From Nocardia tengchongensis (lineage in GTDB: Bacteria; Actinomycetota; Actinomycetes; Mycobacteriales; Mycobacteriaceae): a stretch of DNA of 64,000 bases. Location of the stretch: positions 5,766,001 through 5,830,000 of the forward strand of contig NZ_CP074371.1 of the NCBI RefSeq assembly GCF_018362975.1, read 5' to 3'. Positions within the stretch are counted from its first letter, which is position 1. Each line of letters starts with the position of its first letter. A program made the translations under genes and the position numbers. This document shows, piece by piece, positions 9,909 to 17,910 of the stretch. A model generated the notes under the pieces. It worked only from the letters and a program-made list of their open reading frames with translations. It searched no databases and was not told the origin of the DNA.

Positions 9909-9925
9909 GAATTGCGAGTAACTTA
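9909..9925 (+). promoter_or_regulatory. Repeat motif copy 2 in oxygenase/mce promoter gap
   Basis: GAATTGCGAGTAACTTA, in the same orientation as copy 3. It shares GAAT, AGTAAC and the final TA with the other two copies. Confidence 0.55.
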
Positions 9926-10020
9926 AGCGGCCGTTGGTTACCGCGTTCGCGCCGCGTGAGACGGTGCGCCTCCGCAATCTCACCCCGAAGAAAGATCGGC
10001 CGATTCACTTCCCTTCGCGA

Positions 10021-10037
10021 GAATCGTGAGTAACATA
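10021..10037 (+). promoter_or_regulatory. Repeat motif copy 3, just upstream of mce operon
   Basis: GAATCGTGAGTAACATA, about 60 bases before the first small gene of the mce operon (ATG at 10099). Its AGTAACATA block is identical to that of copy 1. It is well placed to control mce transcription. Confidence 0.55.
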
Positions 10038-10098
10038 CGTCGCTGCGGCAGCTCGTGCACAGAGGCGCGGGGCGGGGACGTGAGAGGACGTTCGCAAC

Positions 10099-10323
10099 AT
10101 GCTGAAACGCTTGGATCGCTTGCTCGGCTACGAGATGAAGGTGTCCGAATTCCTCGGAACGCTCATCATTCTCGGCATTCCCTACGGGCTGATCGGGGTG
10201 GTGTGGACCCTCACCCACACCGCGCATCTGAAGCAGATGCACGGGCTCGATGTGATCATCTCGTTCCTCGGATCCATCGCGTGCTGGCCGGTGCTCACCT
10301 TCTCGAATGTGTGCATGACGTAA
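10099..10323 (+). CDS. Small membrane protein 1 of the mce operon
   Basis: 74 residues. After a short N-terminus (MLKRLDRLLGYEMKV) there are two predicted membrane helices (FLGTLIILGIPYGLIGVVW and IISFLGSIACWPVLTF). AGAGGA lies about 10 bases before the ATG. Its TAA overlaps the ATG of the next small gene (TAATG), so the two are translationally coupled. No family is recognised; position suggests an accessory subunit of the Mce/YrbE import complex (inference). Confidence 0.6.
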   Translation: MLKRLDRLLGYEMKVSEFLGTLIILGIPYGLIGVVWTLTHTAHLKQMHGLDVIISFLGSIACWPVLTFSNVCMT

Positions 10324-10511
10324 TGATGGTGCTGGTCTGGCTCATCGACATCCTGGTAATCGGGATCAAGATTCTCGGTGGGCGAACGAAAGTCAATCCC
10401 GTTCTGCGCGTTGGTCTCTGGATGGCGGTGCTGTGCACCGCGGCGGCCGGCGTCACGGTGGCCGGGTACCTGCTGGTGCTGTTGCAGCGCTACCTCGAGG
10501 ACATGGCCTGA
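10323..10511 (+). CDS. Small membrane protein 2 of the mce operon
   Basis: 62 residues beginning MMVLVWLIDILVIGIKI, with two hydrophobic helices separated by a basic loop (LGGRTKVNPVLRV). The start ATG overlaps the previous stop and the TGA at 10509-10511 overlaps the yrbEA ATG, so it is locked into the operon on both sides. An alternative is that 10099-10511 is one gene with a frame break, but the neat stop/start overlaps favour two genes. Function is not recognised. Confidence 0.55.
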   Translation: MMVLVWLIDILVIGIKILGGRTKVNPVLRVGLWMAVLCTAAAGVTVAGYLLVLLQRYLEDMA

Positions 10512-11374
10512 TGACGACACTCGAAAAGCCCGCCACCGCGGCCGAACCGACGGAGCTGGAGCGGATCGGCCGCAGCGTGCGGACCCTGTGGCGCGAGCAT
10601 CCGCAGCGGTCCCTGGAAACCCTGGGGCGGCAGGTCGATCTGGGTCGCGACGCCCTGCGCCAGCTGGTGGTGTCGATCCTGCGACGCCGGTTCCCGTACC
10701 GCGAGTTCATCAAGCAGTGCGCCTTCATGACCAGCGTGTCGGCCGCGCCCACGGTACTGGTGGCGATCCCGATCGCGGTGGTGGTCTCGATTCAGGTGGG
10801 CGCGCTGGTGAATCAGGTCGGCGCGACCACGTTCATCGGCGCGGTGGCCGGGCTCGGCATCATCCGCCAGGGCGCTCCGCTGGTCACCTCGCTGATGATC
10901 GCGGGCGCGGTCGGGTCGGCCATCACCGCCGATCTGGGCTCGCGCACCATTCGCGAGGAGATCGACGCCATGATGGTGATGGGCGTGGATCCGGTGCGGC
11001 GGCTGGTCGCACCGCGGCTGGCGGCGGCGGTGCTGGTGAGCATGCTGCTGTGCGGGTTCATCGTGTTCGTGGGCTTCGCAACGGCTTACATGTTCAATGT
11101 CTACGCCCAGCAGGGGACGCCGGGCTCGTTCATCGGCTCGTTCGCGTCGTTCGCGGTGGCCAACGATCTGGTGATCGCGGTGCTCAAGGCGGCCATCTTC
11201 GGCCTGCTGACCGCGATCATCGCCTGCGATATCGGCCTGCACGCGCACGGCGGTCCCGGCGGGGTCGCCAACGCGGTGAATTCGGCGGTGGTGAGTTCGG
11301 CGCTCATGCTCTTCGCCACCAATATCGCGCTCACCCAGCTCTACAACACGCTGCTGCCGTCGAAGGTGGTCTGA
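10511..11374 (+). CDS. yrbEA: YrbEA (MlaE-type) permease subunit of Mce importer
   Basis: 287 residues. After a cytoplasmic N-terminus of about 70 residues, hydrophobic helices follow (TVLVAIPIAVVVSIQVGALV, GAVAGLGIIRQGAPLVTSLM, and others). The MlaE-family core ...ITADLGSRTIREEIDAMMVMGVDPVRRLVAPRL is present, carrying the conserved EEIDA.xxMG.dP segment that contacts the ATPase. YrbEA and YrbEB form the membrane channel through which Mce-bound lipids enter (family knowledge). The ATPase (MceG/Mkl) is normally encoded elsewhere and is absent here too. The start overlaps the previous stop. Confidence 0.92.
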   Translation: MTTLEKPATAAEPTELERIGRSVRTLWREHPQRSLETLGRQVDLGRDALRQLVVSILRRRFPYREFIKQCAFMTSVSAAPTVLVAIPIAVVVSIQVGALVNQVGATTFIGAVAGLGIIRQGAPLVTSLMIAGAVGSAITADLGSRTIREEIDAMMVMGVDPVRRLVAPRLAAAVLVSMLLCGFIVFVGFATAYMFNVYAQQGTPGSFIGSFASFAVANDLVIAVLKAAIFGLLTAIIACDIGLHAHGGPGGVANAVNSAVVSSALMLFATNIALTQLYNTLLPSKVV

Positions 11375-11375
11375 G

Positions 11376-12239
11376 ATGGGCAGTTCCTATACTCCCCCGG
11401 CGCTCGAGCCGGTGCGGATGGCCGCGAACGCGGTGGCGGTGCCGGTGCAGGCTAATCAGCGCCTGGGCCATCAGGTCATCACCTTCTTCCAGGCGCTCAT
11501 CGCGATTCCATTCGTGCTCAAGCATTATCGGCAGGAGGTGCTGCGCCTGACCGCCGATGTGGGCTGGGGCAACGGCTCGCTGGTGGTGGGCGGCGGCACC
11601 ATCGGCGTGGTGGTGGCGCTGTGCGGGTTCGGCGGCATCACCGTCGGCATGGAGTCGTTCACCGCGTTGAACCTGCTCACCATGAGCCCGCTCACCGGCG
11701 CGATCTCGGGGTTCGCCACCACCCGCGAGCTGGCGCCGATCATCGCGACCCTGGCCTTCGCCATTCAGGCCGGGTGCCGGTTCACCGCGCAACTGGGGGC
11801 CATGCGCATCTCCGAGGAGATCGACGCCCTGGAATCGATTGCCATCCGGCCGCTTCCGTACCTGATCAGCACCCGCATGATCGCGTCCACGCTGACCATC
11901 ATCCCGCTCTACAGCGTGGGTCTGGCGGTGGCGTATCTGGCGACCAAACTGTCGGTGCTGATCCTGGGCGGCACCACCGCCGGCACCTACGACCACTACT
12001 TCTTCCAGTTCCTGCTGGGACCGGACGTGTTCTGGTCACTGCTCAAGGTCATGGTCTTCGTGATGATCTCGACGTTCATCCAGTGCTATTACGGCTTCGT
12101 CGCCACCGGCGGGCCCGAAGGCGTCGGGGTGGCGGCCGGGCGTGCCATCAAGATGGTCATCGTCGTCATGGTCTTCGTCAATCTCTTTCTGACCCTTGCG
12201 ATCTGGGGTATCGACCCCGGCTTCCGCATCTCGGGATAG
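11376..12239 (+). CDS. yrbEB: YrbEB (MlaE-type) permease subunit of Mce importer
   Basis: 287 residues, same family and length as the preceding protein. It contains GFATTRELAPIIATLAFAIQAGCRFTAQLG and the conserved MRISEEIDALESIAIRPLPYL segment, followed by three further hydrophobic helices. It starts one base after the yrbEA stop. It pairs with YrbEA to form the heterodimeric permease of the Mce lipid importer. Confidence 0.92.
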   Translation: MGSSYTPPALEPVRMAANAVAVPVQANQRLGHQVITFFQALIAIPFVLKHYRQEVLRLTADVGWGNGSLVVGGGTIGVVVALCGFGGITVGMESFTALNLLTMSPLTGAISGFATTRELAPIIATLAFAIQAGCRFTAQLGAMRISEEIDALESIAIRPLPYLISTRMIASTLTIIPLYSVGLAVAYLATKLSVLILGGTTAGTYDHYFFQFLLGPDVFWSLLKVMVFVMISTFIQCYYGFVATGGPEGVGVAAGRAIKMVIVVMVFVNLFLTLAIWGIDPGFRISG

Positions 12240-12247
12240 GTGTTTCG

Positions 12248-13651
12248 ATGATTCTTGATCCCAGCGGGCGGGGCCCCACGGCCCGGCAGCTCACGCTGGC
12301 CGGACTCGCCCTGCTCGCCACGGTGGCGCTGCTGCTGTATCTGCTGGCGCTGCGCTACAACGGCCGCTTCGAGGAGAAGGTGGCGGTGACCGCGGTGCTC
12401 ACTAGCACCGGCGACGGATTGCCCGGCCACGCCGACGTGAAGTTCCGCGGCATGATCGTCGGACGCGTCGAGGACGTGACGGTGGTGGCCAAAGGTGAGC
12501 GGCAGCGGGCGGCCATCGCCCTGAAACCGGTGGTGGCGAACACGATTCCGGCGAATGTCGCCGCACGGGTGATCCCGAACAACATCTTCGGGGTCACCGC
12601 GGTCGAACTGGTCGACACCGCGCCGACCAAGGACACGCTGCGTGCGGGCGCGACCATCCCGGAGGACACCAGCGCCGCGACCGTGCAGTTGCAGAGCACC
12701 CTCAATGTGCTGCGCACGGTGCTCAACAACATTCAGCCCGAGAAGCTGGGCCGGGTGCTGTCCACGCTGTCGGCGGCGCTGGATCCGTCCGCGCGGGTGC
12801 CCGGGTCCACGATCGAGCGGCTCGATCGCTGGGTCACCGAGGTGCGCGGCATCGAGGGCGTCGGGGACCTGCTCGGCAATCTGGGCCGCGCGGCCTCCGC
12901 GTTGAGCCAGTCCGCGCCGGATCTGGTGGGGACCCTGGCCAAGTCGGTGACCACCGCGCGCACGCTCACCGAGCAGCGGACGGCGCTGATGAACCTGCTG
13001 AGCACCGGTGGCAGCGCGGTGGACACGGTGAACGGTCTGTTCGCGCGCAATCCCGACTCCGGCAAGTTCCTGGTGTCGGGCCTGAACCAGCTCTTCGGCA
13101 GTCTGGCCCAGGACCCGCAGGCCATCCCGTTCGCCATCGCCAACCTGAACACCGCCTTGCAGCGGTTGCAGTCGACGTTCACCTTCGGCCCCAAGAAGCA
13201 GATGGTGTGGCGAATGGACGTGACCTTCACGCCGTTCCAGCAGTACACCGCGGCCGACTGCCCGCGCTACGGCGAGCTCGCCGGACCGCGCTGTGGCGGC
13301 GCGTCGGTGCCGGACAGCGCTCCGGCGCAACAGTTTCCGCAGCAGCAGCTTCCGCAGTGGCTCGGCGCCGCGGGACCGGCGCCTGTCCCGACAACCACAC
13401 CGGCCGTACCGGGTCTGCCCGCCATTCCCGGGCTTCCGGCGATCCCGGGCATCCCCACGATTCCCGGGCTCACCGCACCGGCCGCGGCGACCGACCCGGC
13501 TCCGGCCGCGGTCCAACCCGCCGGATTGCGCGGCTCCGACGCCGTCGCGGCCCTGGTCGGCCACCGGCCTGACGCGGCGCAACTGCTGCTGCTCACCCCG
13601 CTGCTGGCGGGCGGTGCCCTGGTGCCGGCCGAGACGGGAGGCGCGTCGTGA
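12248..13651 (+). CDS. mceA: MceA-position Mce protein with Pro-rich C-terminus
   Basis: 467 residues. A single N-terminal membrane helix (TLAGLALLATVALLLYLLAL) is followed by an MCE/MlaD beta-barrel domain (KVAVTAVLTSTGDGLPGHADVKF...GRVEDVTV...PKDTL) and a long helical region typical of Mce proteins. After about residue 370 comes a Pro-rich tail with repeats of PAIPGLP/PTIPGL. Mce proteins join as a hexameric tunnel across the periplasm that carries lipids or sterols to YrbE (family knowledge). First of six mce genes, 8 bases after yrbEB. Confidence 0.9.
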   Translation: MILDPSGRGPTARQLTLAGLALLATVALLLYLLALRYNGRFEEKVAVTAVLTSTGDGLPGHADVKFRGMIVGRVEDVTVVAKGERQRAAIALKPVVANTIPANVAARVIPNNIFGVTAVELVDTAPTKDTLRAGATIPEDTSAATVQLQSTLNVLRTVLNNIQPEKLGRVLSTLSAALDPSARVPGSTIERLDRWVTEVRGIEGVGDLLGNLGRAASALSQSAPDLVGTLAKSVTTARTLTEQRTALMNLLSTGGSAVDTVNGLFARNPDSGKFLVSGLNQLFGSLAQDPQAIPFAIANLNTALQRLQSTFTFGPKKQMVWRMDVTFTPFQQYTAADCPRYGELAGPRCGGASVPDSAPAQQFPQQQLPQWLGAAGPAPVPTTTPAVPGLPAIPGLPAIPGIPTIPGLTAPAAATDPAPAAVQPAGLRGSDAVAALVGHRPDAAQLLLLTPLLAGGALVPAETGGAS

Positions 13652-14670
13652 AATCCGGAAAATCCTTGGCAGGCTTCAGTCTTTTCGCCGCCGTCGCGGT
13701 CCTGCTGACCTACACAATGTGGTCGACGCTGCAGCGCACGGTGCCCGGCTCCACGCACAACTATTCGGCCGTGTTCTCCGATGTGCTGGGTCTGCGGATC
13801 GGTGACGACGTCCGCATGGCGGGCGTGCGGGTCGGCCGGGTCGACAAGATCGAGTTCGCCGACGGCTACCGCGCCCGCGTCGAGTTCCGCATCGAGGCCG
13901 ATCAGCATCCCACCACCTCCACCAAGGCGCTGGTGCGCTACCAGAACCTGATCGGCCAGCGCTACATCGCGCTCATGCCGGGCACGGACGCCGGTGCGCC
14001 GATGCCGGTGGGCGGGCAGATCCCGATCGAGCGCACCGAGCCGTCCTTCGACGTCTCGTCGCTGCTGTCGGGTTTCGAACCGCTGTTCAGCGTGCTGCAA
14101 CCCGACCAGGTGAATTTGCTGTCGGAGACGCTGATTCAGGCCTTACAGGGCAATGGCGTCTCGCTGAGCGCCCTGGTGACCCAGGCCGCCCAGCTGGCTG
14201 GCACCTTCGGGCAGCGCGACGAGATCCTGGGCCAGGTGGTCGGCAATCTCAGCAGTGTCGTCTCCGGCCTGGCCCATCGCAGCAATGAGCTCGAAACGCT
14301 GATCACGCAGGCGCGGGCGCTGACCGATGCCCTGTACGCGCAGGGCAGCACCCTGAAGTCGTCGGTGGAACGCACGGCGACGGCGACGGATTCGCTGGTC
14401 GGTGTGCTCGCCCAGGTGAAGCCCGGGGCGGCGCGCGCGCAGACCGACGCCTCCGCCGGTGTCGCGCTGCTGCTGCTCAATGGCGCGTCGTTGGACAAGG
14501 CAGCCGTGGAACTGCCCGACGTCCTCAATGGCATCGCGCGGTTCAGCAGCTACGGGGCATACGGCAACGCCTACCTGTGCAGCCTGGACGTCTCGCTGTG
14601 GGGCGTGCTGCTCCCGCCCGGTCTGTTCAATCAGGTCGGCGGCCAATCACATTCGGAGGTGTGCCGATGA
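13648..14670 (+). CDS. mceB: MceB-position Mce protein
   Basis: 340 residues with a GTG start overlapping the mceA stop (GTGA). N-terminal membrane anchor (SLAGFSLFAAVAVLLTYTMW), then MCE domain (HNYSAVFSDVLGLRIGDDVRMAGVRVGRVDKIEF...LVRYQNLIGQRYIAL) and an extended helical segment. The C-terminus has a short domain with two Cys (YGNAYLCSLDV ... HSEVCR), as is usual in the MceB subgroup. Confidence 0.9.
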   Translation: MKSGKSLAGFSLFAAVAVLLTYTMWSTLQRTVPGSTHNYSAVFSDVLGLRIGDDVRMAGVRVGRVDKIEFADGYRARVEFRIEADQHPTTSTKALVRYQNLIGQRYIALMPGTDAGAPMPVGGQIPIERTEPSFDVSSLLSGFEPLFSVLQPDQVNLLSETLIQALQGNGVSLSALVTQAAQLAGTFGQRDEILGQVVGNLSSVVSGLAHRSNELETLITQARALTDALYAQGSTLKSSVERTATATDSLVGVLAQVKPGAARAQTDASAGVALLLLNGASLDKAAVELPDVLNGIARFSSYGAYGNAYLCSLDVSLWGVLLPPGLFNQVGGQSHSEVCR

Positions 14671-15677
14671 GGCGGCTTCGCTACCCGGGGTTCCTGGCCA
14701 ATCGGCCGCTGCGGCTGGGACTGTTCGCGTCCGGGTTCGTGGTGGCACTGCTGGCCGGGTCCACGCTCATCGAGCAGGCGCATGTCGGCGACCGGACGAT
14801 TCACGCCGAGTTCGCGCAGGCCGCCGGGCTGCGGCCGGGCGCGACCGTGGACGTGTCGGGCATCGAGGTCGGCCAGGTCAGTGCGGTCAAGCTGGACAAC
14901 GGCCACGTGCTGGTGGACATGAAGGTGCAGCGCAAGATCGAGCTCGGCGACGATGCGCGCGCGGCGATCAAGATGTCCACGATCCTGGGCCGCCTGCACG
15001 TGGATCTGACCCCCGGCAGCGGAAAGGCGCTGTCCGGGGACCGGATCAAGCTCGACCACACCTCGGTCCCCTACAACCTGGGCAAGGTCATCGAGGATCC
15101 GCAGTACAAGAACTCCTTCGAACGCGTCGAGAAGCTCGACCCGCAGAAGCTGCGCAACGCCCTGGATCTGGTGGATCGGCAGATGGGCTCCTCGCCGGAG
15201 CTGACCGTGCAGGCCCTCGACAGTGTGGGCGCGCTGGCCAAGGTGATCAACGATCGCCGCGACGAGGTGGACACCCTGCTCAAGGGTATGGACACCGTCT
15301 CGCAGCTGGCGTCGGACAACCAGAACAGCGTGTTGATGCTGCTGACCCGCGGGGAGGCCATCGGCAGCGCGGTGCAGCAGCGGCAGTCGCTGCTGAAGCA
15401 GCTGCTCGACAACGTGGCGTCGCTGTCGAAGCTGTTGCAGCAGATGGGCTTGGAGAACAACAACCAGCTCGGCCCGCTCATCACCGACCTGGACACCATG
15501 TCGGAGGGGCTGGACAAGAACAAGAACAACCTGGCCGCGCTGTATCAGATCATGCCGGTGACCTTGCGGCAGTTCAACAATGTGCTCGGCGACGGACCGT
15601 ACGGAAACGTGTACGCGCCGTGGCTGTTCCCGGACAACTGGCTGTGCTTCGCGCAGGCCGTGCAGGGGTGCAAGTGA
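14667..15677 (+). CDS. mceC: MceC-position Mce protein
   Basis: 336 residues. The ATG overlaps the mceB stop (ATGA). Anchor helix LGLFASGFVVALLAGSTLIE, MCE domain (AEFAQAAGLRPGATVDVSGIEVGQVSAVKL...ILGRLHVDLTPG), then helical repeats and a Cys-containing end (WLCFAQAVQGCK). Acts as one ring/tunnel subunit of the importer. Confidence 0.9.
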   Translation: MRRLRYPGFLANRPLRLGLFASGFVVALLAGSTLIEQAHVGDRTIHAEFAQAAGLRPGATVDVSGIEVGQVSAVKLDNGHVLVDMKVQRKIELGDDARAAIKMSTILGRLHVDLTPGSGKALSGDRIKLDHTSVPYNLGKVIEDPQYKNSFERVEKLDPQKLRNALDLVDRQMGSSPELTVQALDSVGALAKVINDRRDEVDTLLKGMDTVSQLASDNQNSVLMLLTRGEAIGSAVQQRQSLLKQLLDNVASLSKLLQQMGLENNNQLGPLITDLDTMSEGLDKNKNNLAALYQIMPVTLRQFNNVLGDGPYGNVYAPWLFPDNWLCFAQAVQGCK

Positions 15678-16783
15678 TGACACTTCGGAGACGACTGCGG
15701 CTGGCCGCGGTGTGCGGGGCGCTGCTGCTCACCGCGGCGTGCGGGCTACTGCCCGATTCGATCGGGTCGCTACCCAAGGAGTATCTCGGGGCGCGGATGA
15801 AGATCACCGCGGATTTCGAGAGCGTGGCCGGCCTGTACGCGGGCAATGAGGTGGCGGTGCTGGGCGTGCCGATCGGCACCGTCGAAACCGTCACACCCAA
15901 GGGCAGCTACGTGCAGGTCACCATGTCGCTGGACCAGGACGTGAAGATTCCCGCCGATGCCGTTGCGGCACTGGTGAATCCGCAGCTGATCACGAATCGT
16001 CACGTGGAGTTGGCTCCGGCCTACACCGGCGACGGCCCCACCTTGACCGACGGCGCCTATATTCCGTTGCAGCGCACCAGGGTTCCGGTCGAGCTGGATC
16101 GGATCCTGGCCACCTTCTCGCAGCTCGGCGATGCGCTCAAAGGCGACAACACCACCGGGCCGATGGCCAGCCGCGTGCTGTTCCCGCTGCTCAATGGCAA
16201 TGGCGACAAGCTGCGCCAAACCCTCGACTCGCTCTCGGCCGCGTTCGAGGTGGCCTTCGCCAACAAGGACCAGATCTCCAACACCATCATCAAACTCAAT
16301 GACATCACCCAGGTCATCGCCGCCAACGACCAGACGGTGCGCGACTTCAGCGGCCGGCTCACCGAACTGGTGAACCTCATGGGCGAGCAGGCCCCCGGCA
16401 TCGAGGCGGTGCTCGGCCAGCTCGACGACTTCGTCACCAATACCGCGACCCTGGTGGGACAGAACAAGGATCAGCTGGCCGGGGCGCTGACCCGCTTCGT
16501 GGCGATCACCCAACAGATGCGCGCCAATGCCCGCGGCCTCACCGAGATCGTGGACGTCGGGCCGCTCATGTTCCAGAACCTCGCCAATGCCACCAGCACC
16601 GAGCATCAGGCGCTGCGACTGCACGGCCTGCTGGACAAGTCCCTGCTCGACGGAGAGATCCTCTCCACGTTCTGCGAGCGCATCCAGATGCGGCTGGACG
16701 GCTGCCGCACCGGCAAGGTGCAGGACTTCAGCCCCGACTTCGGCCTCACCGCCGCCCTCCTGGGAATCACGAACCTGAAATGA
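15677..16783 (+). CDS. mceD: MceD-position Mce protein, predicted lipoprotein
   Basis: 368 residues; the ATG shares a base with the mceC stop. A signal peptide ends in a lipobox (ALLLTAAC, Cys22), so this member is predicted to be lipid-anchored. MCE domain DFESVAGLYAGNEVAVLGVPIGTVETVTP, then a helical segment. In M. tuberculosis operons only the E-position protein is usually a lipoprotein; here both D and E have lipoboxes. Confidence 0.88.
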   Translation: MTLRRRLRLAAVCGALLLTAACGLLPDSIGSLPKEYLGARMKITADFESVAGLYAGNEVAVLGVPIGTVETVTPKGSYVQVTMSLDQDVKIPADAVAALVNPQLITNRHVELAPAYTGDGPTLTDGAYIPLQRTRVPVELDRILATFSQLGDALKGDNTTGPMASRVLFPLLNGNGDKLRQTLDSLSAAFEVAFANKDQISNTIIKLNDITQVIAANDQTVRDFSGRLTELVNLMGEQAPGIEAVLGQLDDFVTNTATLVGQNKDQLAGALTRFVAITQQMRANARGLTEIVDVGPLMFQNLANATSTEHQALRLHGLLDKSLLDGEILSTFCERIQMRLDGCRTGKVQDFSPDFGLTAALLGITNLK

Positions 16784-17910
16784 GACTGCGCACAACGACT
16801 CTCGGCGGAGTCCTGACCGCCGCCACGCTGCTGACCGCCACCGGGTGCGCGGTCACCGTGGACACCCTGCCCATGCCCAAACCCGGTCTGGGCGCGCCCG
16901 GCTACACCGTGCACGCCGCCTTCGCCGACGCGCTGAACCTGCCCGACCACGCGCACGTCAAGATCGGCGGCACCGATATCGGCGTGGTCACCCAGATCGC
17001 GACCACGAACTTCGTGGCCGACGTGAAAATGCTGATCCGCGAGGACATCCGGCTGCCCCGCGGCACCACCGTCGAATTGCGCCAGGCCACCCCGCTCGGC
17101 GACATGTTCGTGGCCATGACGCTGCCCGCGGCCGCCGAGGCCGGGGAGCCGCTGCGCGACGGGGACACCATCGGCACCGACCACACTGCGGCGGGCGCCT
17201 CGGTGGAACAGCTCATGATGTCGGTCTCGCTGCTGCTCAACGGCGGCGGCATCAATCAGGCCGCCAAGATCACCGGCGAACTGAACTCGATGTTCGCCGG
17301 CCGCGCACCCGAACTGTCGCATCTGATCAGCGAGCTGACCGCCGCCATCGGGGCGCTCAACACCCGCACCGGCGACATCGACTCGGTGCTGGGCGGGCTG
17401 AACGACCTCTCGGGCGAATTGGCCCGGCGCAAAGCCCAACTCGGGGCCGCCGCCGACACCTTCCCGGCGTTGATCGGCCTGCTGACCGAGAACAATCAGC
17501 AGATCGTGGAGCTGCTCGCCAAGGTCGCCACCGCCACCGACGCGCTCGGCGACTTCGCCACCACCACCGGCGGGGATTTCGTGGGGCTGTTCAACAGCAT
17601 TCAGGCCCTCATGTCCGGATTCGCGCAGAGCGATCAGCTGACCGGGGCGCTGGACGGGCTGCACACGATCTACCCGTCGCTGACGGCCAGCCTGCGGGGT
17701 CCGGCGCTGGCGGTGGCCGCGACGGTGTCGTATCTGAGCGTCGGCGCGCTCACCGATCCGCACGGCAGCCGGTGGCCCGAACTCGGCGACGCCGGGCAGT
17801 TCATCGGAAGCCTGGAACAGGTGCTGGCCAAGGTGTTCGGGCGGCTCACCAGCCCGCCCCGACTCCCCGACACCCAGCCGGAGCCGCAGCAGCAGGGAGG
17901 GGATCGATGA
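16780..17910 (+). CDS. mceE: MceE-position Mce lipoprotein
   Basis: 376 residues. The N-terminal signal MRLRTTTLGGVLTAATLLTA is followed by TGC, giving a lipobox with Cys23 (LprK-like). MCE domain with HAAFADALNLPDHAHVKIGGTDIGVVTQI, then long helices. The ATG overlaps the mceD stop by four bases. Expected to be attached to the outer face of the cell membrane as part of the lipid-import tunnel. Confidence 0.9.
   Translation: MRLRTTTLGGVLTAATLLTATGCAVTVDTLPMPKPGLGAPGYTVHAAFADALNLPDHAHVKIGGTDIGVVTQIATTNFVADVKMLIREDIRLPRGTTVELRQATPLGDMFVAMTLPAAAEAGEPLRDGDTIGTDHTAAGASVEQLMMSVSLLLNGGGINQAAKITGELNSMFAGRAPELSHLISELTAAIGALNTRTGDIDSVLGGLNDLSGELARRKAQLGAAADTFPALIGLLTENNQQIVELLAKVATATDALGDFATTTGGDFVGLFNSIQALMSGFAQSDQLTGALDGLHTIYPSLTASLRGPALAVAATVSYLSVGALTDPHGSRWPELGDAGQFIGSLEQVLAKVFGRLTSPPRLPDTQPEPQQQGGDR

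Noticed and set aside
8926-9921. Long plus-strand frame opposite the DUF2236 gene
   Set aside because: Its product is His/Gly/Val-rich without domains and runs through the promoter gap; the minus-strand DUF2236 protein is clearly real.
10026-10322. In-frame upstream extension of the second small membrane protein
   Set aside because: The extension is Arg/His-rich and overlaps the first small gene, which is hydrophobic and has its own start; the TAATG overlap supports a start at 10323.
13410-13480. Short tandem repeat in the mceA tail as a possible genetic element
   Set aside because: It encodes repeated P-x-IPG units and is explained by the Pro-rich protein tail.
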